Counted from the first letter of the stretch, positions 44,090 to 58,023 are shown. The stretch: 64,000 bases of DNA from Rehmannia glutinosa (GCA_016081115.2 CM071933.1:61828660-61892659), one strand, 5' to 3'. Numbers and translations: made by a program. The notes: a model not told the origin generated them from the letters alone.

Positions 44090-45250
44090 AAATTAAGCTT
44101 TTTTACCACTATGTGTGTTGGTTTTATGTATCATATCACACCATCGTTTACAGTCAAATGTCATTTTTTTGTTTATTTCGATATATAACATGTTTTTTTT
44201 AACAGTTTATTTTCAATTCTTTTTAGTTTTTTCCCTTCATTTTTTAATTTGACTGAGTGATGTCCTATTTTTTATACATTGCACTGGTGCATCTAAAGGT
44301 CTCCTATGTACATGTCCAAACCATCTTAAGTGTGTTACTCTAATTTTCTCATCTATTGGTGATACTCTCATTTTTTTTTCTAATATATTCATTTCTTATT
44401 TCATCTTATTAATATGTCTGCACATCCGTTTTTAAAACTCTCATTTTGCTACACTCATTTTTTGTTCGTGTTCATATTTAGTCACCCAATATTATGCTCC
44501 ATAATTCATTGGGGGTCTTATAGTTGTTTTATAAAAAAATTCTTTCAATTTTATTCTGGTCACAAAGTATGGAAGATATGCACTTCTCCATTTATTTCAA
44601 CATGATTGGTTATGTAACGTCTTTATTGATTTCTCTATTCAGTTCAATGATAGATCCTAAATATTTAAAACTTTTTGTTACATTCAATTCATGAAAATCA
44701 ATTTTTACCTTTATCTCATTATTACTTTTACTTTCGCTAAAATAACATTTCATAATTCAGTTTTACCCTGACTTATGATAAAATCTTTTGATTTTAATAC
44801 TTTTCTCCAATGTTCTAATTTGGTATTTCCTCATTCTCTCGTTTCATCAATTAAAACTATACATTGTCAGCAAACAACGTACATTCGGAAAATATTTTTT
44901 TGTAAATATTTAGTGGTCTCTTCTATTATTAATATAAAAAGGTAAGTGCTTAAAGTTGATCCCTGATTTAAACCTATAGTATTTAAAATATTTGTTAGAA
45001 GCGTTTATATACATTATACATGTTATATTATTTTACATAATATATTTCATAACATCTATTTAAGCTATTTTTTATTAATCCATCTTTTTTCCAATACCCA
45101 CCATATTATATTCTGATTAACATTATATTTATTGGAATTTGTTATTTCTGTTAAAATATTTAAAAATTTCATGGCCTATGATGTTATCATTTGGAATTGA
45201 TATGAATATGTTTTTTTACTAAATTAAACAATCATTCAAAAAAAAAATTA
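44090..45250 (-). pseudogene. LINE (non-LTR) reverse-transcriptase remnant
   Basis: Read on the minus strand with frame changes, this gives the tail of a plant LINE-type reverse transcriptase: WWVLEKRWINK near 45100, LNQGSTLSTYLFILII near 44950, CIVLIDETRE near 44860 (from the FADD-type catalytic motif, now damaged), LEHWRKVLKSKDFIIS, and VSPIDEKIRVTHLRWFGHVHRRPLDAPV-type text near 44290-44370. The order matches plant RTE-like LINE proteins. Many stops are present. No poly(A) tail or target duplication was identified. Confidence 0.75.
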
Positions 45251-45387
45251 CATATTTGATTTTTGAATTGATTTTCATGTAGAGCAATTCATTATTTGCT
45301 TATAATTTTTACTTTAAAAAAATAGTATCATATTTTGTTATGTTAAGTTGTAATAGACTAGTAGAGTATCAATAAAACAAAGTTATA

Positions 45388-45960
45388 CACTACAACATAA
45401 GTTGCATTAGATAACACCTAAAAAGTGTTATCTAATATCCATAAAATGTTACTATAGACAATAGGTAGCACTTTAATAGGTGATGCAGTTCGTGTTACCT
45501 ATAGTCTAAGGTGACACTTTGGATAGCTTTTGGTAATATTTTTTCTAAGTGATACATTACATCCTCTATCGTAACACTTTGAAGTACCACATAAAAATGT
45601 TACACATGATCTCTTACGTAATACTTTTTTCTTGTTAAATGTAACACTTTTAATTGAACTGTAACATTTTATCTAGTAGTTGTATCATTTTGATTCCTCT
45701 ATCGTAGCACTTTTTAAATATTTATGTTACACTTAAATTACCACATGTATCACTTTTCAAGCGATTATATAACAATTATGTAGCACTTTTCTTATCCAAC
45801 GAAATATTTTTTGGTAGTACTTTTGGATGTATAGTAACATTCTATCCAATAATTGTATCAGTTTGAGTCATTCATTGCAACATATTATAAATAATTAAGT
45901 TGCACTTTAAGCCATCTCATATATCACTTTTTAACTTCATTTTATTAGGATGCCATATAT
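45388..45960. repeat. CACTA terminal and subterminal repeat block
   Basis: Many degenerate copies of GTAACACTTT / AAAGTGTTAC-like motifs occur in both orientations (for example 45424-45435, 45468-45476, 45573-45583, 45644-45653). This is the usual binding region of the CACTA accessory protein. Confidence 0.75.
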
Positions 45961-46139
45961 ATATATACATAAACTCCATCGAATAGCACAAAATAGAAAT
46001 TAGTTAAAAACTGACAAATAAATATATGAATAGGTTTTATTTATTAAATCTAGAATTATGTCAATGTAATTAGTAGGCCAACTAAAGTCTTTTACACAAT
46101 AACAATTAACACAACGTAAAAATCTATAAACAAGACTTA

Positions 46140-47760
46140 TTGAAATAATTAAAAGTTTAGTGTCTTCATGATCTTTATCATCACTTTCATTTTTCTCTTT
46201 GTTTCCTTCAATGTCATCATCATCATCAATAGCTCCATCATGTCTTTATGTATCATCCTGAAAATAATTAACATACATCATCATTAGTCAACATAGCTAC
46301 AACAATAAGTCACTAACACTATCATTTTATCAATATATAATATACAACACAAATAAGTGCAACTGAATCAATAATAATTTTTCAAGTAACATTTACAATA
46401 TATATGTGTGCCTATATGATACAAATATAGTAAATATCATCTATGATAAAGTTAACTTTTTACGATGTAATTGCATTACTTTACCTTACAATATCTCTAC
46501 AACTATTATGGCTTCAAAAAATAAATCTCGCAACTATTATGGTATTAAACAATAATTTCATTGAATTTTTTTAAGTAGATCATAATCATCAAACTTAGTG
46601 TCCAAACGTTACTAAAATCTCAATATTCTGATATTCATTTGCTACTATGGTAATCAAACTACTAAATAAAAATAATTACACACAATGTCACAAATAGTGA
46701 ATTTTTTTAATGCAGTGGCATAAAGAATGAAGTAAATGAACTCAAAAAAGAAAAAAATCTATTATAATTCATTCCTATAAAATTATTGTCAGAAAATAAT
46801 GACTAATTATGAAAATTTCCTATTCCTAATTGCTAATTATATGCAGCATATTTACAATAAGAATGAATCAATTGCAGTGAACATGTTTACTTGGCATTAT
46901 TATTTATCATTGATGTCTCCAAAAGACTGTTCATTGAGCGATGAAGCCATATAGGTAAGTGTTTTCAGAAGGAATTTGATCTTTTAAAAATTTCATAACT
47001 TCTCCAAATGTCTCTTTCACAAATTGGGCTTTATATGGCTGCAAAACTTCATCTGGAATAAGTACACCAGATTTGGAAGGTTGTTTTTCTCTCTTGGTAC
47101 CCCTGCCCAAAAGCCTATTCTTTCTTGATTCGGCACCTTTTCTATCCGATCATGCAAAGATATTAAAATTTGTTAAAATACCATTATATAAACAATACAT
47201 TTAAACAAGTCATAAAGTAAAATAAAATAGAATCGCAACTTGCACAAGATCTCTTATATTTTCTCCCCGTTGTCCTTTTGCAAGTTTCCATATACATAGC
47301 TGCTTTAGATGGTGGTTTACTTTCAGCTTGTTTTTATGATAAATTGTTATAAAGTTAGTAACAGAAATAAACATATATTCTAGTTATGACATGGTGCTTA
47401 TAAAATTTAATAGTAGATTTGGAATGGCGCCTACAAGGAAAAAAATTATAATAATAAAATAAAAACCATATACGATATTTTACCAGCTCATGACTTTTTC
47501 TTCGTTTATCATTAGATTTGGTTATAACCAAATTTTTGTGCTCCCTACATTGATAGAATTAACAAAATCAGTAACTAACATATAAAAAAGACATTAGAAA
47601 AACAAAATAAAAAAGTTACTCACTCAATGTAAATCTGAACTTTTCCATTCCCACAATTGAATAAAACACATCGATGTGTTATATCCTTCGTCAAGGAATC
47701 TAGATAGAATGCATTTCCTTTCTTTTCCTTTCTTCTTCTCCCAGGAGGCTAACCCATCTT
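46140..47760 (-). other. Probable downstream exons of the CACTA gene(s), unresolved
   Basis: Short coding-like patches separated by AT-rich introns: an acidic/Met-rich patch at 46160-46250, a Lys-rich patch at 46930-47150, and KAAMYMETCKR-like text at 47280-47320. They could be the C-terminus of the transposase gene or a second TNPA-like gene. I cannot define exon edges. Confidence 0.4.
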
Positions 47761-47819
47761 AGGAAAAATGGGGGATATGTCATCACTTACAACAACTTTC
47801 TCATAAGCTTCATGTAAGC

Positions 47820-50159
47820 TCTTTGATCATTTCTTCGCACGATCATACAGATATCTTGAGAAAAATACCAAACCCTCTTCCGCCAAATATCCTTCAGCTA
47901 TAGAACCCTTCGTATGTCTACGATTTCGGACATAAGAGTTTAGTTCTCCAAGGTACCTCTCAATTGGGTACATCCATCAATCATTTACTGGTCTGCTCAA
48001 TTTAACTTCATTCACTAAGTGAATAGGCAAATGGATCATGATGTTAAAAAATGAAGGTGGAAATATATTTTCAAATATACAAAGGATTTCAACTATTTCA
48101 TATTGCAGACGATCAAGATCTAGTGGGTTGATAACTTCATTGCATATGCCTCTAAAGAAAGCACCCAATCTTATCAAAGCAAGAGCCTCATGCTTAGGTA
48201 GAGTTTTCCTAACATCAACTTGAAGTAGATATTGCATTAAAATCTGTGCATCATGACTTTTGTAACCTGATATTTTCATTTCTCTCATATGGACACACCC
48301 TTGTGGTAGTTTTGCCTTCTTCAAAACTTTATGTGAAAATGTTTTCTCCTCACTCGTCATTGAAAAACATGCTTTAGGTAATAAGCAATGCTTGTTAACA
48401 AACTCTAGAGGATGTAGTGATGTTCTGATCCCCATTTCTTTTAGACCTAATCAAGCATAAAGATGATCCTTTATTTTTTCTTGTATTTCTAACAAAGTCT
48501 CGAGCACACCATCAACGATATTTTTCTCTATGTGCATGGCATCTAAATGATGGCGAGCTGCATTAAAATCTTCCATAAGGCAAAGTGAAAAAAACATGAC
48601 TTTTTTCTCTAAGGGAAATTTTCAATTTTCTTTTTCGGTTGTGTCTTTCCAAATTTAGTTTCGAAATTTTGCAACAAATATAGCACTTTAGTGCCTATTA
48701 AAGGATCTGGAGTTGACATCTTCTCTATTTTTCCATTAAAAAAAGACTTCTTATGATTATGCCAATGATGATTTGCATCCAAGAATCTACGACGACCCAT
48801 ATAACATGATTTTTCACTTTTATTCAAATACAAGTGATCTGTTTCGTAGTGACAATATGGACATGCATACTTTCCTTTTGTGCTCCAAGCAGATAACATG
48901 GCATAACCAGGGAAGTCACTTGTTGTTGACTGTAAAGCAACACACATCTAAGTTTGGAGGTTTAACACATCGTATGTCTCTGCTCCAGTCTCCTACAAAT
49001 CTTTTAGCTCTTCCACCAAAGGTTGAAGGTAAACACCAATATCATTTCCAGGGGAGAGAGGCCCTGGGATAATTAAAGATAATATAAGATACTCTGACTT
49101 CATAAATAACCATGGTGGTAGATTGTAATTAATTAAAATAATTGGCCATGTACTATGTGTGGTGCTCATGGTCCGAAATGGATTAAAATCCATCACTTGC
49201 AAGTCCCAATAGTACATTATGAGAATCTTGAGTAAAGTCCCGATACAAGGAATCAAAATCCTTCCAAGCCTTGCCATCTGTTGGATGTCTTAAGTTCCCA
49301 TCTATAGGCCTTTTCTCATCATGCCACTTCATATAATTAGTTGTCTCAGAACACATATACAACATTTGAAGCCTAGGTCTCTGACGAGCCTGTTGAGATG
49401 GATGATTTTCATTGTTTCCTGGCTCGTTTTCAACTTCTTTCCACCTTAGAACATGGCAAACATGGCATGATGTGGCACCTTCATGGTCCTTCCAGAAGAG
49501 CATATAATCATTCTGACATGCATCAATCTTCTGATAAAGACCCAAGTCCTTCACTAACTTTTTGGCTTCATTGAAATACTTAGGCAACTTAGCTTCTGGA
49601 ATTAGTTCTTGGATAATTTCAAGAAGTTCATAAAACGCCATGTTACTTAGCCCACGAACACACTTGAAAAGGTATAACCGAATGATGAATGATAACTTTG
49701 AAAATAATTTACACCCTTGATACAATTCTTGTTTGTCATCCTCAATCAACTTAAATAATTTCTTGGCCTCCACATTGATAGGCTCCTGAATTTCTTCGTG
49801 GGAGTTACATGGAAACTTGCCAACTAGGTCCCTATGGGTATCATATAACAAACTTTCTATGTCGTCACGCACATTCAACATGTTATTATCAGAATTTATC
49901 TCTGTATTTGATGTGGAGGATATACCCTTTCCATTAAAATGCCATTCTTTAATTTTTGAACCGATGATATTGGTAATCAAGTGGTTATACACTTTGTTTC
50001 TATGATGCCAAAAGTGAAGATATCACTCTTTACATGGGCGACTAATCTGATCTCCCTCTTCTCGAGTACAAAAAGCAAAATCGAGATAGTTCTCCACCCT
50101 CTAGCGTACTCATTACTAGATTGTGGGAAATTAATCCAATGATTTGCTTCACTACACAT
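47820..50159 (-). pseudogene. TNP2-type CACTA transposase, several frame breaks
   Basis: Starts at 50159 (MCSEANHWINFPQSSNEYARG), the transposase-associated N-terminal domain, with a frameshift near 50060. The body from 49992 contains VYNHLIT-type text, LSNMAFYELLEIIQELIPEA, CQNDYMLFWKDHEGATSCHVC, DGNLRHPTDGKAWKDFD, LGLASDGFNPF, GYAMLSAWSTKGKYACPYC, GRRRFLDANHHWH and LDAMHIEKNIVDGVLETLL. It continues at 48435-47977 with KSHDAQILMQYLLQV and MIHLPIHLVNEVKLSRPV, then YPIERYLGELNSYVRN. This is the standard TNP2 order ending in the DUF4218-like region. Stops or frameshifts near 49200, 48950, 48600, 48440 and 47975 show it is inactive. It would bind and cut the CACTA ends. Confidence 0.88.
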
Positions 50160-51505
50160 TATCCAACCTGAATGAAAATAGACAACACGACAAGTTATGG
50201 TTTAGTATGACATTACAGAATAAATATATTAGACCATTTGTGATCTATAAAGACTAACAATTGTTTTTTTTTCAATAATAAAATAATAAAGCACAATCAA
50301 ATATTATGTCCGAAATAACATTCAAAAACACAAATAATTGAAAGCACTTTTTCACCACCAATACACAGTAAATTAAAATTCTTAGAATGTGCTGCAAAAA
50401 AAGAAATATAAGCAACCAACATACGATTGAAGGATATTTTCTGTTTATACCAGCTTAAACAGCAGAACAATATGGAGCATACATTGGAAAGTACAAAAGA
50501 AAAAAATTCAAGTGAGAAATAAAAATAAGCACACAATTTCCATTTGTATGCATCATGCCGACTGTAATTATTATAAAAATCTCAAAATAGATTCGTTCAA
50601 TTGCAAATGGGAAATATATCAGCATGCTAATGGACAAAAAATAATAATAACCAACTCGAATATTGTCAAAAGCTCAAAGCTCAAGGAAAGTGCATGTTAA
50701 TAGGATAACTTATCAACTCGAATTTGAGATGAAGACAGTGCATGGAATTAATTATGTCACAGGGCAAGCCAACACTTAATATAACTTGGCCATGTCATTG
50801 CAGGACAAGGGCACAATGATCTGTTGATCTTAAGCTTACAGGACATAACAATATAAATATTAAAAGAACCCACACTTTTCCAGTTATTTCAAGATCAAGA
50901 ATAACAAGATTTTGGATGAAGTTACAAAATGGGATAACTCAACAAAAACATTAGGTTGCATTTGGATGAGGCGGTAAAACTGAACTTTCAAAGGAGAAAA
51001 ATAAAAAAAGAAAACTTAAGTTGACATTGGCATTTCATCAAACAACAAAGGGGCATTCTTTTGGTTATGAATACACATAAATTATATTCGAAAGTCTTTC
51101 TCAATCTTTCAGCAACTATCTTCTTCAATCAACAAAAAATAATTAATAAACAGAAAATAAAATCAAGAATTACCTTATCTTAGGTCTTGAAGAGATATTC
51201 AACGAGCACAAAACTATAGAAGATGGTGGTGGAGAGAAGCACCACCAGCAAGTGGTTTGTGGTTGGACTGGCTCAATGCTGCAAACGAAATGAACTGCAA
51301 AACAATGGAAGATGCCAATGGTTGGTGGCGAGCTATTTCACGGCTGGAAGTGAAAATGGGGGTAATGGCTAGAGATTAGAACAATGTTTAGAATTTAGTA
51401 ATATATTAAAAGACTAAAAATCAAAATACAAAATATATGTATAAATTCGTCTACTATTTTATGCTTTAATTAGGGGTTGCTTTTGTCTCCACCTAATTTT
51501 GTGAT
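50160..51505. other. 5' leader of the CACTA transposase or intergenic
   Basis: AT-rich, no gene recognised. A GC-richer patch at 51200-51370 could be a promoter or 5' UTR of the CACTA gene. The CACTA right end was not found. Confidence 0.4.
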
Positions 51506-53091
51506 TGTAGGTCCCAAGGGGTGTGAGTGTAAGGTTTAGAAGGGGGGATTGCATAAACCTTACCAACTTTTCGAAATAGTCCTTTTAAAATTATTCAGAG
51601 TTAATTTCACAGCTAAGTCCTTGATGGACAGCTAAGTTAGTTAACCAGCAGAGTTAGCCACTCAACAGACTCGATAGAGCTGTTGATAGAATAACTCAGC
51701 TGTTTAGTCTTATACTTAACTTGGTTGTGATAAGATTTTCAGCGGAAGACTTAACACCCTTGAATTTGGTTTAAGTTTGTTTTAACACTTGATTTTAGCA
51801 CTTTGTTAATTATCAGTTGGAATGCAAATCATCAGCAGATATAGTGTAATATGCAGAAATGAAATGTTGAAATGTAAATGACACAATAAATTTTATAGAG
51901 GTTCGAAGATGGGGTAATTCTTCTACTCCTCTCTTCTCCAACTCCTGGAGGAATCCACTAAGTATTGATCAGAGTACAAAGTGGTTAACAGTCCATATAT
52001 AAGTCTTGATCACACAGCTGACTTAATCCTTTGGGACTCAGTCTGGAGATGCCTTGGTCACACAGCTGGCTTCTCGTCCGACTCAGCTTCTTCACAGGGC
52101 GGCCGCCTTGCTACTTCATCTCACTTGCTCAAGCTTCTTGGATTTGATCACTAAGCCCTCCAATAACTTGAGACTGGTTCGACCTTGAACCTTTCTACAA
52201 TCCTCCTTGGAATGTAGACCCCTTTTGATTCCTCAAAAGTTTCCCCTTCAACAGCTTGTTTGAAGTTGTCTTTCCTTCATGACTTGGTGTTGGATTGATT
52301 TCCTTCAAATTTAGGCTTGAGGGTTTGCTTGAATAACTTGAGAATATTTTGCTTGGTTACAGCTCGAATGTTAGCTTGAATGTTCGTAGTTCAGGTATGC
52401 AAGGTCACCTTTTTCTCAAATTGATTCCTCTGCCTTTTATAGTGCTCTTTCAAAAATCTTCCCGTTGAAGAGATAGGCTGATTTTCAAAAGACACTAGTG
52501 GTCGTTGGCTTGTCTTGTTGCAGTCCTTGATGTTGATATTTCCTCGTATTAAATGAACCTTCAGTTTTTCAGAGCCTGACACAGGTGCAGTGCTTCCCAT
52601 TGGTTTATTCCTTTTGCACGCTTCTGGGACTGGGCACTTTAGAATATTGCAGCATGGAAGTATTACTTATTTAAGTAACTTTCTTGACTTCTGTGCAACG
52701 GACTCTTTTCAGTTGTCTTGACTTGACTGCAGTTCCTTAACTTCCCCAAGTGAGTTCGAGTCATCTCCCAATCATTGGAAGACTCATCTGTCACTTCAAC
52801 TTGACTTGGTTGTCTAGAGGTGACTTGACTGACACTTCTCACAGATGTAGCCAGCTGATACTTCTTCAGTCGAGTTCTTGACTTCTCCTTCTTGCCATAC
52901 TCAGCTGCTTCACAGCGGAGTTTTCATTTTAGCCTTCAGTTGACTTCTTGCATATCCAGGCATAGCTGACTTGACTCAGCTTGTACAGCCCTATCTATTA
53001 CAATGCAAAATACAAGGAAAATGGGGTGCCAACTTCCTAGTCTAAGTTTTACATGGCATTCATCAAAATCTAAACAATAAATTTCCCAACA
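51506..53091 (-). repeat. 3' LTR of SIRE-like copy 2
   Basis: 1586 bp, TGTAGG...CCCAACA. It keeps CAGCTG-type motifs at the places where copy 1 and the solo LTR are scrambled (for example 52017-52022 and 52057-52062). Confidence 0.9.
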
Positions 53092-53105
53092 ATTTCCCCC
53101 TTTTT
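53092..53105 (-). other. Polypurine tract of SIRE-like copy 2
   Basis: AAAAAGGGGGAAAT on the minus strand, identical to copy 1. Confidence 0.85.
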
Positions 53106-53380
53106 GATGATGCCAAAACTTAAAACATACATGCAAGAATGTAAGCGTCGAAGATACATACAGGTAGTGCAGTAACAGAGAATGTATGCGTAGAATCAAT
53201 CTTTTTATTGATCATAACATTCTTGTCCTTTACACAGCTGTTTACAAAGTGTATCAGAGCAAGCATCTATGTCTACGCAAAAAAATAGAGAAATTACAGA
53301 TTTCTTATTGAATGTACAGATGACTTACATACTTATGTATTTACAAAAGTAAATTATATGAAGGGGTGGACAGCAACATT

Positions 53381-56300
53381 TCATCTCCTTCGCTGCCTCC
53401 TTCTTTCTTCATCAGCTCTGTCGTCTTCTGACCTTTTTCTCTTCTTCTCTTCTTCAGCTGCTTTCTTTTTTTTCTCATAGGCTTTTCCGGCAGCTTCTTC
53501 ATCTCTTCTTTTTCTTTCTTGTCTCTCTTCCCACATCTGAGTTTGTCTTCGATTTTCTTCTTCGATTCTATTTACATATTCAGCATTGTTCTTGGCCACT
53601 TGCAAGTTGGCTACTTTGTCAAACCCAGCCCAATAGATCCCTCATTTCTTCCCTGGATCTATGTATTCAATGTTTTTGGGTAGAGGTCTAGGTTTGAAAC
53701 CTCTTTCTCCACTGCTTCTACTTCTTCCTCTGGGTGTGTATTGTACTGAGGCCTTCTTCATTCCAGTAGAATGACCAGTAGAGTGACCAAGCAGAGCGAT
53801 CGCTCGAGTCTCGCCCTATCGCCTTCTTCGCACAGCTTGAGGCCTTTTTCCCAATACAAGTCCCAGACTTGGGCCATGGTCATGTTCTCGAAGTATCCCT
53901 CGGATGCGAGCGTCTTGAATTCATCAATAGATCTTGGCTCAGTTTCGACATCTGAAATGGCATCAGTATCTCTTCCTGTCGGAATACCTCTGTATTGTTC
54001 CAGTATGTTCATCGCACGGGCATCCATTTTTCTTTCAATCTTCGTCATCTCTGCTTCTACTATCTTCCTCTTTTCAGACATGGGCACAGCAGAGTGTTGG
54101 AGCGGCAGAGTCACTGGAAGTTTGTTGATTATGTCAGTTGTGACAAGTCCTTGTTGAGGGGTTCTAGCAACCATTAAGGTCATGTCTTTCAAACCTTCCC
54201 CCTCAACTGATTTTCCCTTTTCTTTCTTCTGTTTTTCAGTTGTCTTCTCCTTCACAGTTGCGTCCTTCTTCTCGGATGCGGACCCTTCCAACGTCTTTAG
54301 GTGTTCCTCTTTCCCCTTTTTGGCATCATCAAAGGAGAGAAGAACCCCTGGAAACATGCCAGCAAGCATGAAATCTAGGCGACTGATAGCTGAGTTCTGC
54401 TTGGATTCTGCTGCGGAGTATGCTTCTCGAAATTCTGTTTGAGTGGCATTAGATTCGGCTGTCACCAACTTCATTTCAGCCATAAGAATGCTGAATTTTT
54501 CATTCATGTTCTCCTCTATGCGCAGAAGTTCTTTTCGATGAAATTCGCGCAGCAACTCCATTTCTGAGGTATGATAGGTATGCATTCTATCAATGTTTTC
54601 TTGCATCCTTTTCTTCATGTCAGCATTGACAGCGCTCCAGATTAGCATCTTATTGTACAATGCTTTGAAATATCGAACTTGTTCAACGCGCATTGTCTAC
54701 TGCTGTTGCCACCATTCTCGGATCCTGACTATGATTCCACGCAGATCGGCAGTGAGATTAGCATCTCGGTTATCCAGCCACATATCTAATGAGGCCTGGT
54801 GCCTTTCCATCTTCTCTATCTCCGCAAATATAGCCTTGAAAACTTCTCGAACCTCAGTTGTTACCTCCGTCTCAGCTGGCGGCCAAGCAGCGTCAAAGTC
54901 AAAGTTTGCTGGAACGATGGTATCTGTTGGAATGACTGGATCAGGTCTATGGAAACGTTGTTGATCTCTAGTTGATTCTTCATCAAGATCAGGCAGCTCC
55001 AGTGAGAAAGGGAAAGTTTGTTCAAACGCATCATCACGGACATAGGGAATCTGTTCAACTGTGACTTGCGGTCGTGATGTGCCCGGTTGAGTCGATTCTA
55101 CTGCAGCTTTGGGAGCCTGCGCAGTTGACTATGATTCAGCTAGGGTCTATTATGGTATGGACCCAGATGGCTGAGCCTCAGCTGGTTTTTCCATATGAGT
55201 TGTCTGGTCCTCGGCCGTATCAGTAGCGTCATCGGACGATGATGAGACTTGTAGGGGTGGCTCATCATCAAAGTTGAACTTTTGACAAGCAGCCTTGAAT
55301 TTTGGCTTACTCATGCTGGGAAGAACATCCTCAGCTGAGTCGTTTGGACTTGCAATAGGGGATGACTCAGCTTCATCTTCACCTTCAGATCCTAGAAAAG
55401 TTACATCAGGGTTGTCTTGGGAATCATGAAGGGCACTTATCTCCTTCTCAGATACATCGATGATAACTGGAGGGATGTTCTGTGCTTCTGCCTCTTTACC
55501 TTGGGAAGTCTCAACCTCCCATAGGTCTTCAGTACCTCCTGCAGTCTCAACTGCAGCAAGGCCTTGGACATTCCCTTCGACAGACTCAGCTGTCTTAGGG
55601 TCTTCGATGGTGGCATCCACAGAAGTCTCAACTCCGTGGATTGCACTTTCATTGCCCAGAGTGTTAACTCCCAAGGCAGATCCATCCTGTGCCTTGACTG
55701 CATCAGCAGCGTCCTCGACTGCGGCAGAGCGATTGGCACTTCATTTGAGATAGTCTCAAATCGTCCGAGCCGTCAAGTGACAACTTGTTGTGTATCTTTT
55801 TCTTTTTCCGTCTCCACTTCGCCTCCGAGATTCATGGTGGAGTTATGCGCAACAACCTCGACCTAGCTGCGGTGGAGGAGTTTCTCACCGGGTGGCACAC
55901 CACCGGTGAGTGACTTGGAATGGGGTCACTCTTCTCCAAACTCCCACTGTTTCCTTTGAGTGTTCAGCCATTGGGGCAGGTGGTAAGACACCTTCAATAG
56001 GGGTTGGCTCGACTTGGGTCCCTAAATTCCCAGTTTCATCGCCAATGCCCTTAGATCCGTCATCGAATAAGGCTGGGGAAGTGGTCGCAGCAACAAGATT
56101 GCAATTTCTTTGCACCACTCCCATTGGGTCAATTTCGGCTATGATTTGGAAGACTCTCCAGTCCTTCCATCGCTTGTTGCTCATGCATTACTCGGATTCC
56201 CGCATGGCTTGCTTCTTTGCATTTCCAACTCTCTTCAGAGCGGAAGCCAGGTCCGAGATCCTCATCACTTCCCGAGAGAACATCGAGGTGGGGATGAGTG

Positions 56301-58023
56301 TGATCGATAGTTCGATTAAAGGGACAAATATTGGCCTTCTCTCGGGCTTGACTTCCTTCCGCCTAATCGCTCATTCTCCTTTTCTTTGAAGATATTCAAA
56401 ATATCTATGCGATTCTCCTCATCCAATGCCGGACCACTTTGTGGTCAAACCGAGGAAATTCATCGCTTCTTCTTCTTCTTCAATAAATTCAGGTCTTTGG
56501 AACTATTCCCTTGATCGACTCGAGCCTTCCACTTCCTCCATTCTCACGCAGGCGATTTTGAATGTCCGGATATGGTGGAGATAGCATGATCACATCATCA
56601 TCATCATTTTCGTGTTGGTCTTCTGTCTCAGGAATGGAGGGTAGTAGAGCTTGCTGCTCTTCACCCTCAGCAGCGTCTGTCGCAGGTGGAGATGCAGTCC
56701 TCTCGACAGGGGATTCAGCTGTCTTAGCTGCTTCTTTTTCCTCAGTTGTCCTGTCCACAGCTGGGTCTACGACTTGCCTCTGCTGATCGTCCTCAGCAGA
56801 CTTGGCAGTAGCATCAATAATCTCCGGAGACTCTACTTCTCCAAAGTTGTTTCAGTGATCTGTTCCAGCTGAGTGGCAGACTCAGCTGTTTTCTCAAGCT
56901 CCGGTCACTTGAAGAGTCTTCTCCTTTTGGTCCTTACCAGAGGAATTTCTGGTTCGGATGCAGTTTCCTCTGAGTCCTGGGCAGCGGGGGCCGGTGCTTC
57001 TTTCTTTTTCTGAGGAGCTGGCTTTCTAGGCTTGTCATTCCTCCTTTTCTTGACAACCGGAGAAGGTATTTGAGGTTCCTTCTCCATTGTGGGCTGCGCA
57101 GGGGTGTGACTCGGCTGCAGGCAGTGCATCTTTTGTTTTCTTCATCTTCTTTGGCGGGCGATCTTCTTTCATTTTGCATGGGCGCTTTTCTTCTTCGGAG
57201 GGGAGACAACAGTTGTTTCCTCAGGGTCAGCTAATTCCCCCTCACTAGTGTCCGCCCTCTTGGCATAAGCTCTCTTCTGAGCTCCTGAGAGATTCGATCG
57301 GAACATCTTCTTGTTGACATGGAATGCCTTTCCATGTCGGAGTGGAACACCCTTCACCTCCATCAACCGGCCAATCACAAGGCCATACCCCAAGGATCCC
57401 CGAACGATCCATCTTCCCTGAAAGACTTATTTCCAACATTTTGGCGAGTCTGCATTTGTATACATACAAACTCATTGATTTTCCTTCTTCTCCTGCATGA
57501 TCGCAGCCATCACTATCAGCTTAGTTTTGGATAGCTGATTAAAGCTTCCAAATTTGATGTCTACGCACTTGGCAACAATATCCAATAACTTGTGGTAGTC
57601 TTCTTTCAGCAGCTTCTTATCAGCTGTGTAAACCACCTTCGCAGCATAGTCAGGTTTGGCCACTTCCTTCCATGCAGCAGCCAAGTTTACATCAGCTTCC
57701 AATATCTCTGGCTTTCCTTCCGACGGAAGCAAACAATGCTCCGCTAGATCCTCAGCAGTGATCGTAAACTCTTTTCCGTGAACAGAGGACTTGATTCCCT
57801 CGTCATGAACTTCAGCATTCACGTAGAACTGAGCGACTTCTTCAACATAAGTCATCTGAAACTCCATAGTGAGAAAGGGTTTCAGCCCAGATTTTTCCAC
57901 TTTTTCAGCTATTTTCTTCACAAGGGTTTCATCCAACCCCTGTTTGATCATACTTTCAAAATCCACAGTAGAGCCAGTGTGGATTTGTTTTCCCAACTTA
58001 ACAAAATCGTAAGTGGATGCCAT
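53381..58023 (-). pseudogene. Env-like region of SIRE-like copy 2
   Basis: About 1.5 kb of codons between RNase H and the 3' LTR. The N-terminal block (58023-57472, MASTYDFVKLGKQIHTGS) contains FYVNAEVHDEGIKSSVHGKE and AEHCLLPSEGKPE. This resembles the putative plant transposon protein domain found in env-like ORFs. Next come GVPLRHGKAFHVNKKMF, Lys/Pro-rich and Glu/Asp/Ser-rich low-complexity segments (57209-55150), a long helical block with coiled-coil character (MRVEQVRYFKALYNKM to about 53758), and a basic C-terminus rich in Glu, Arg and Lys (53605-53381). No clear transmembrane helix or signal peptide was seen. Breaks occur near 57470, 57120, 56480, 55750, 55140 and 53700, so it is not translatable as one chain. 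Function in the element is unknown. Confidence 0.72.

Larger units (their letters stand above)
45388..51505 (-). mobile_element. CACTA (En/Spm-like) DNA transposon, one end present
   Basis: The left end begins CACTACAACATAAG at 45388, the CACTA-type terminal inverted repeat, preceded by a possible 3-bp target ATA (45385-45387). About 500 bp of degenerate subterminal repeats follows, then exons and a TNP2-type transposase on the minus strand. The opposite end is not seen before the SIRE-like LTR at 51506. It may lie beyond the window if that element inserted into the CACTA. Confidence 0.8.
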
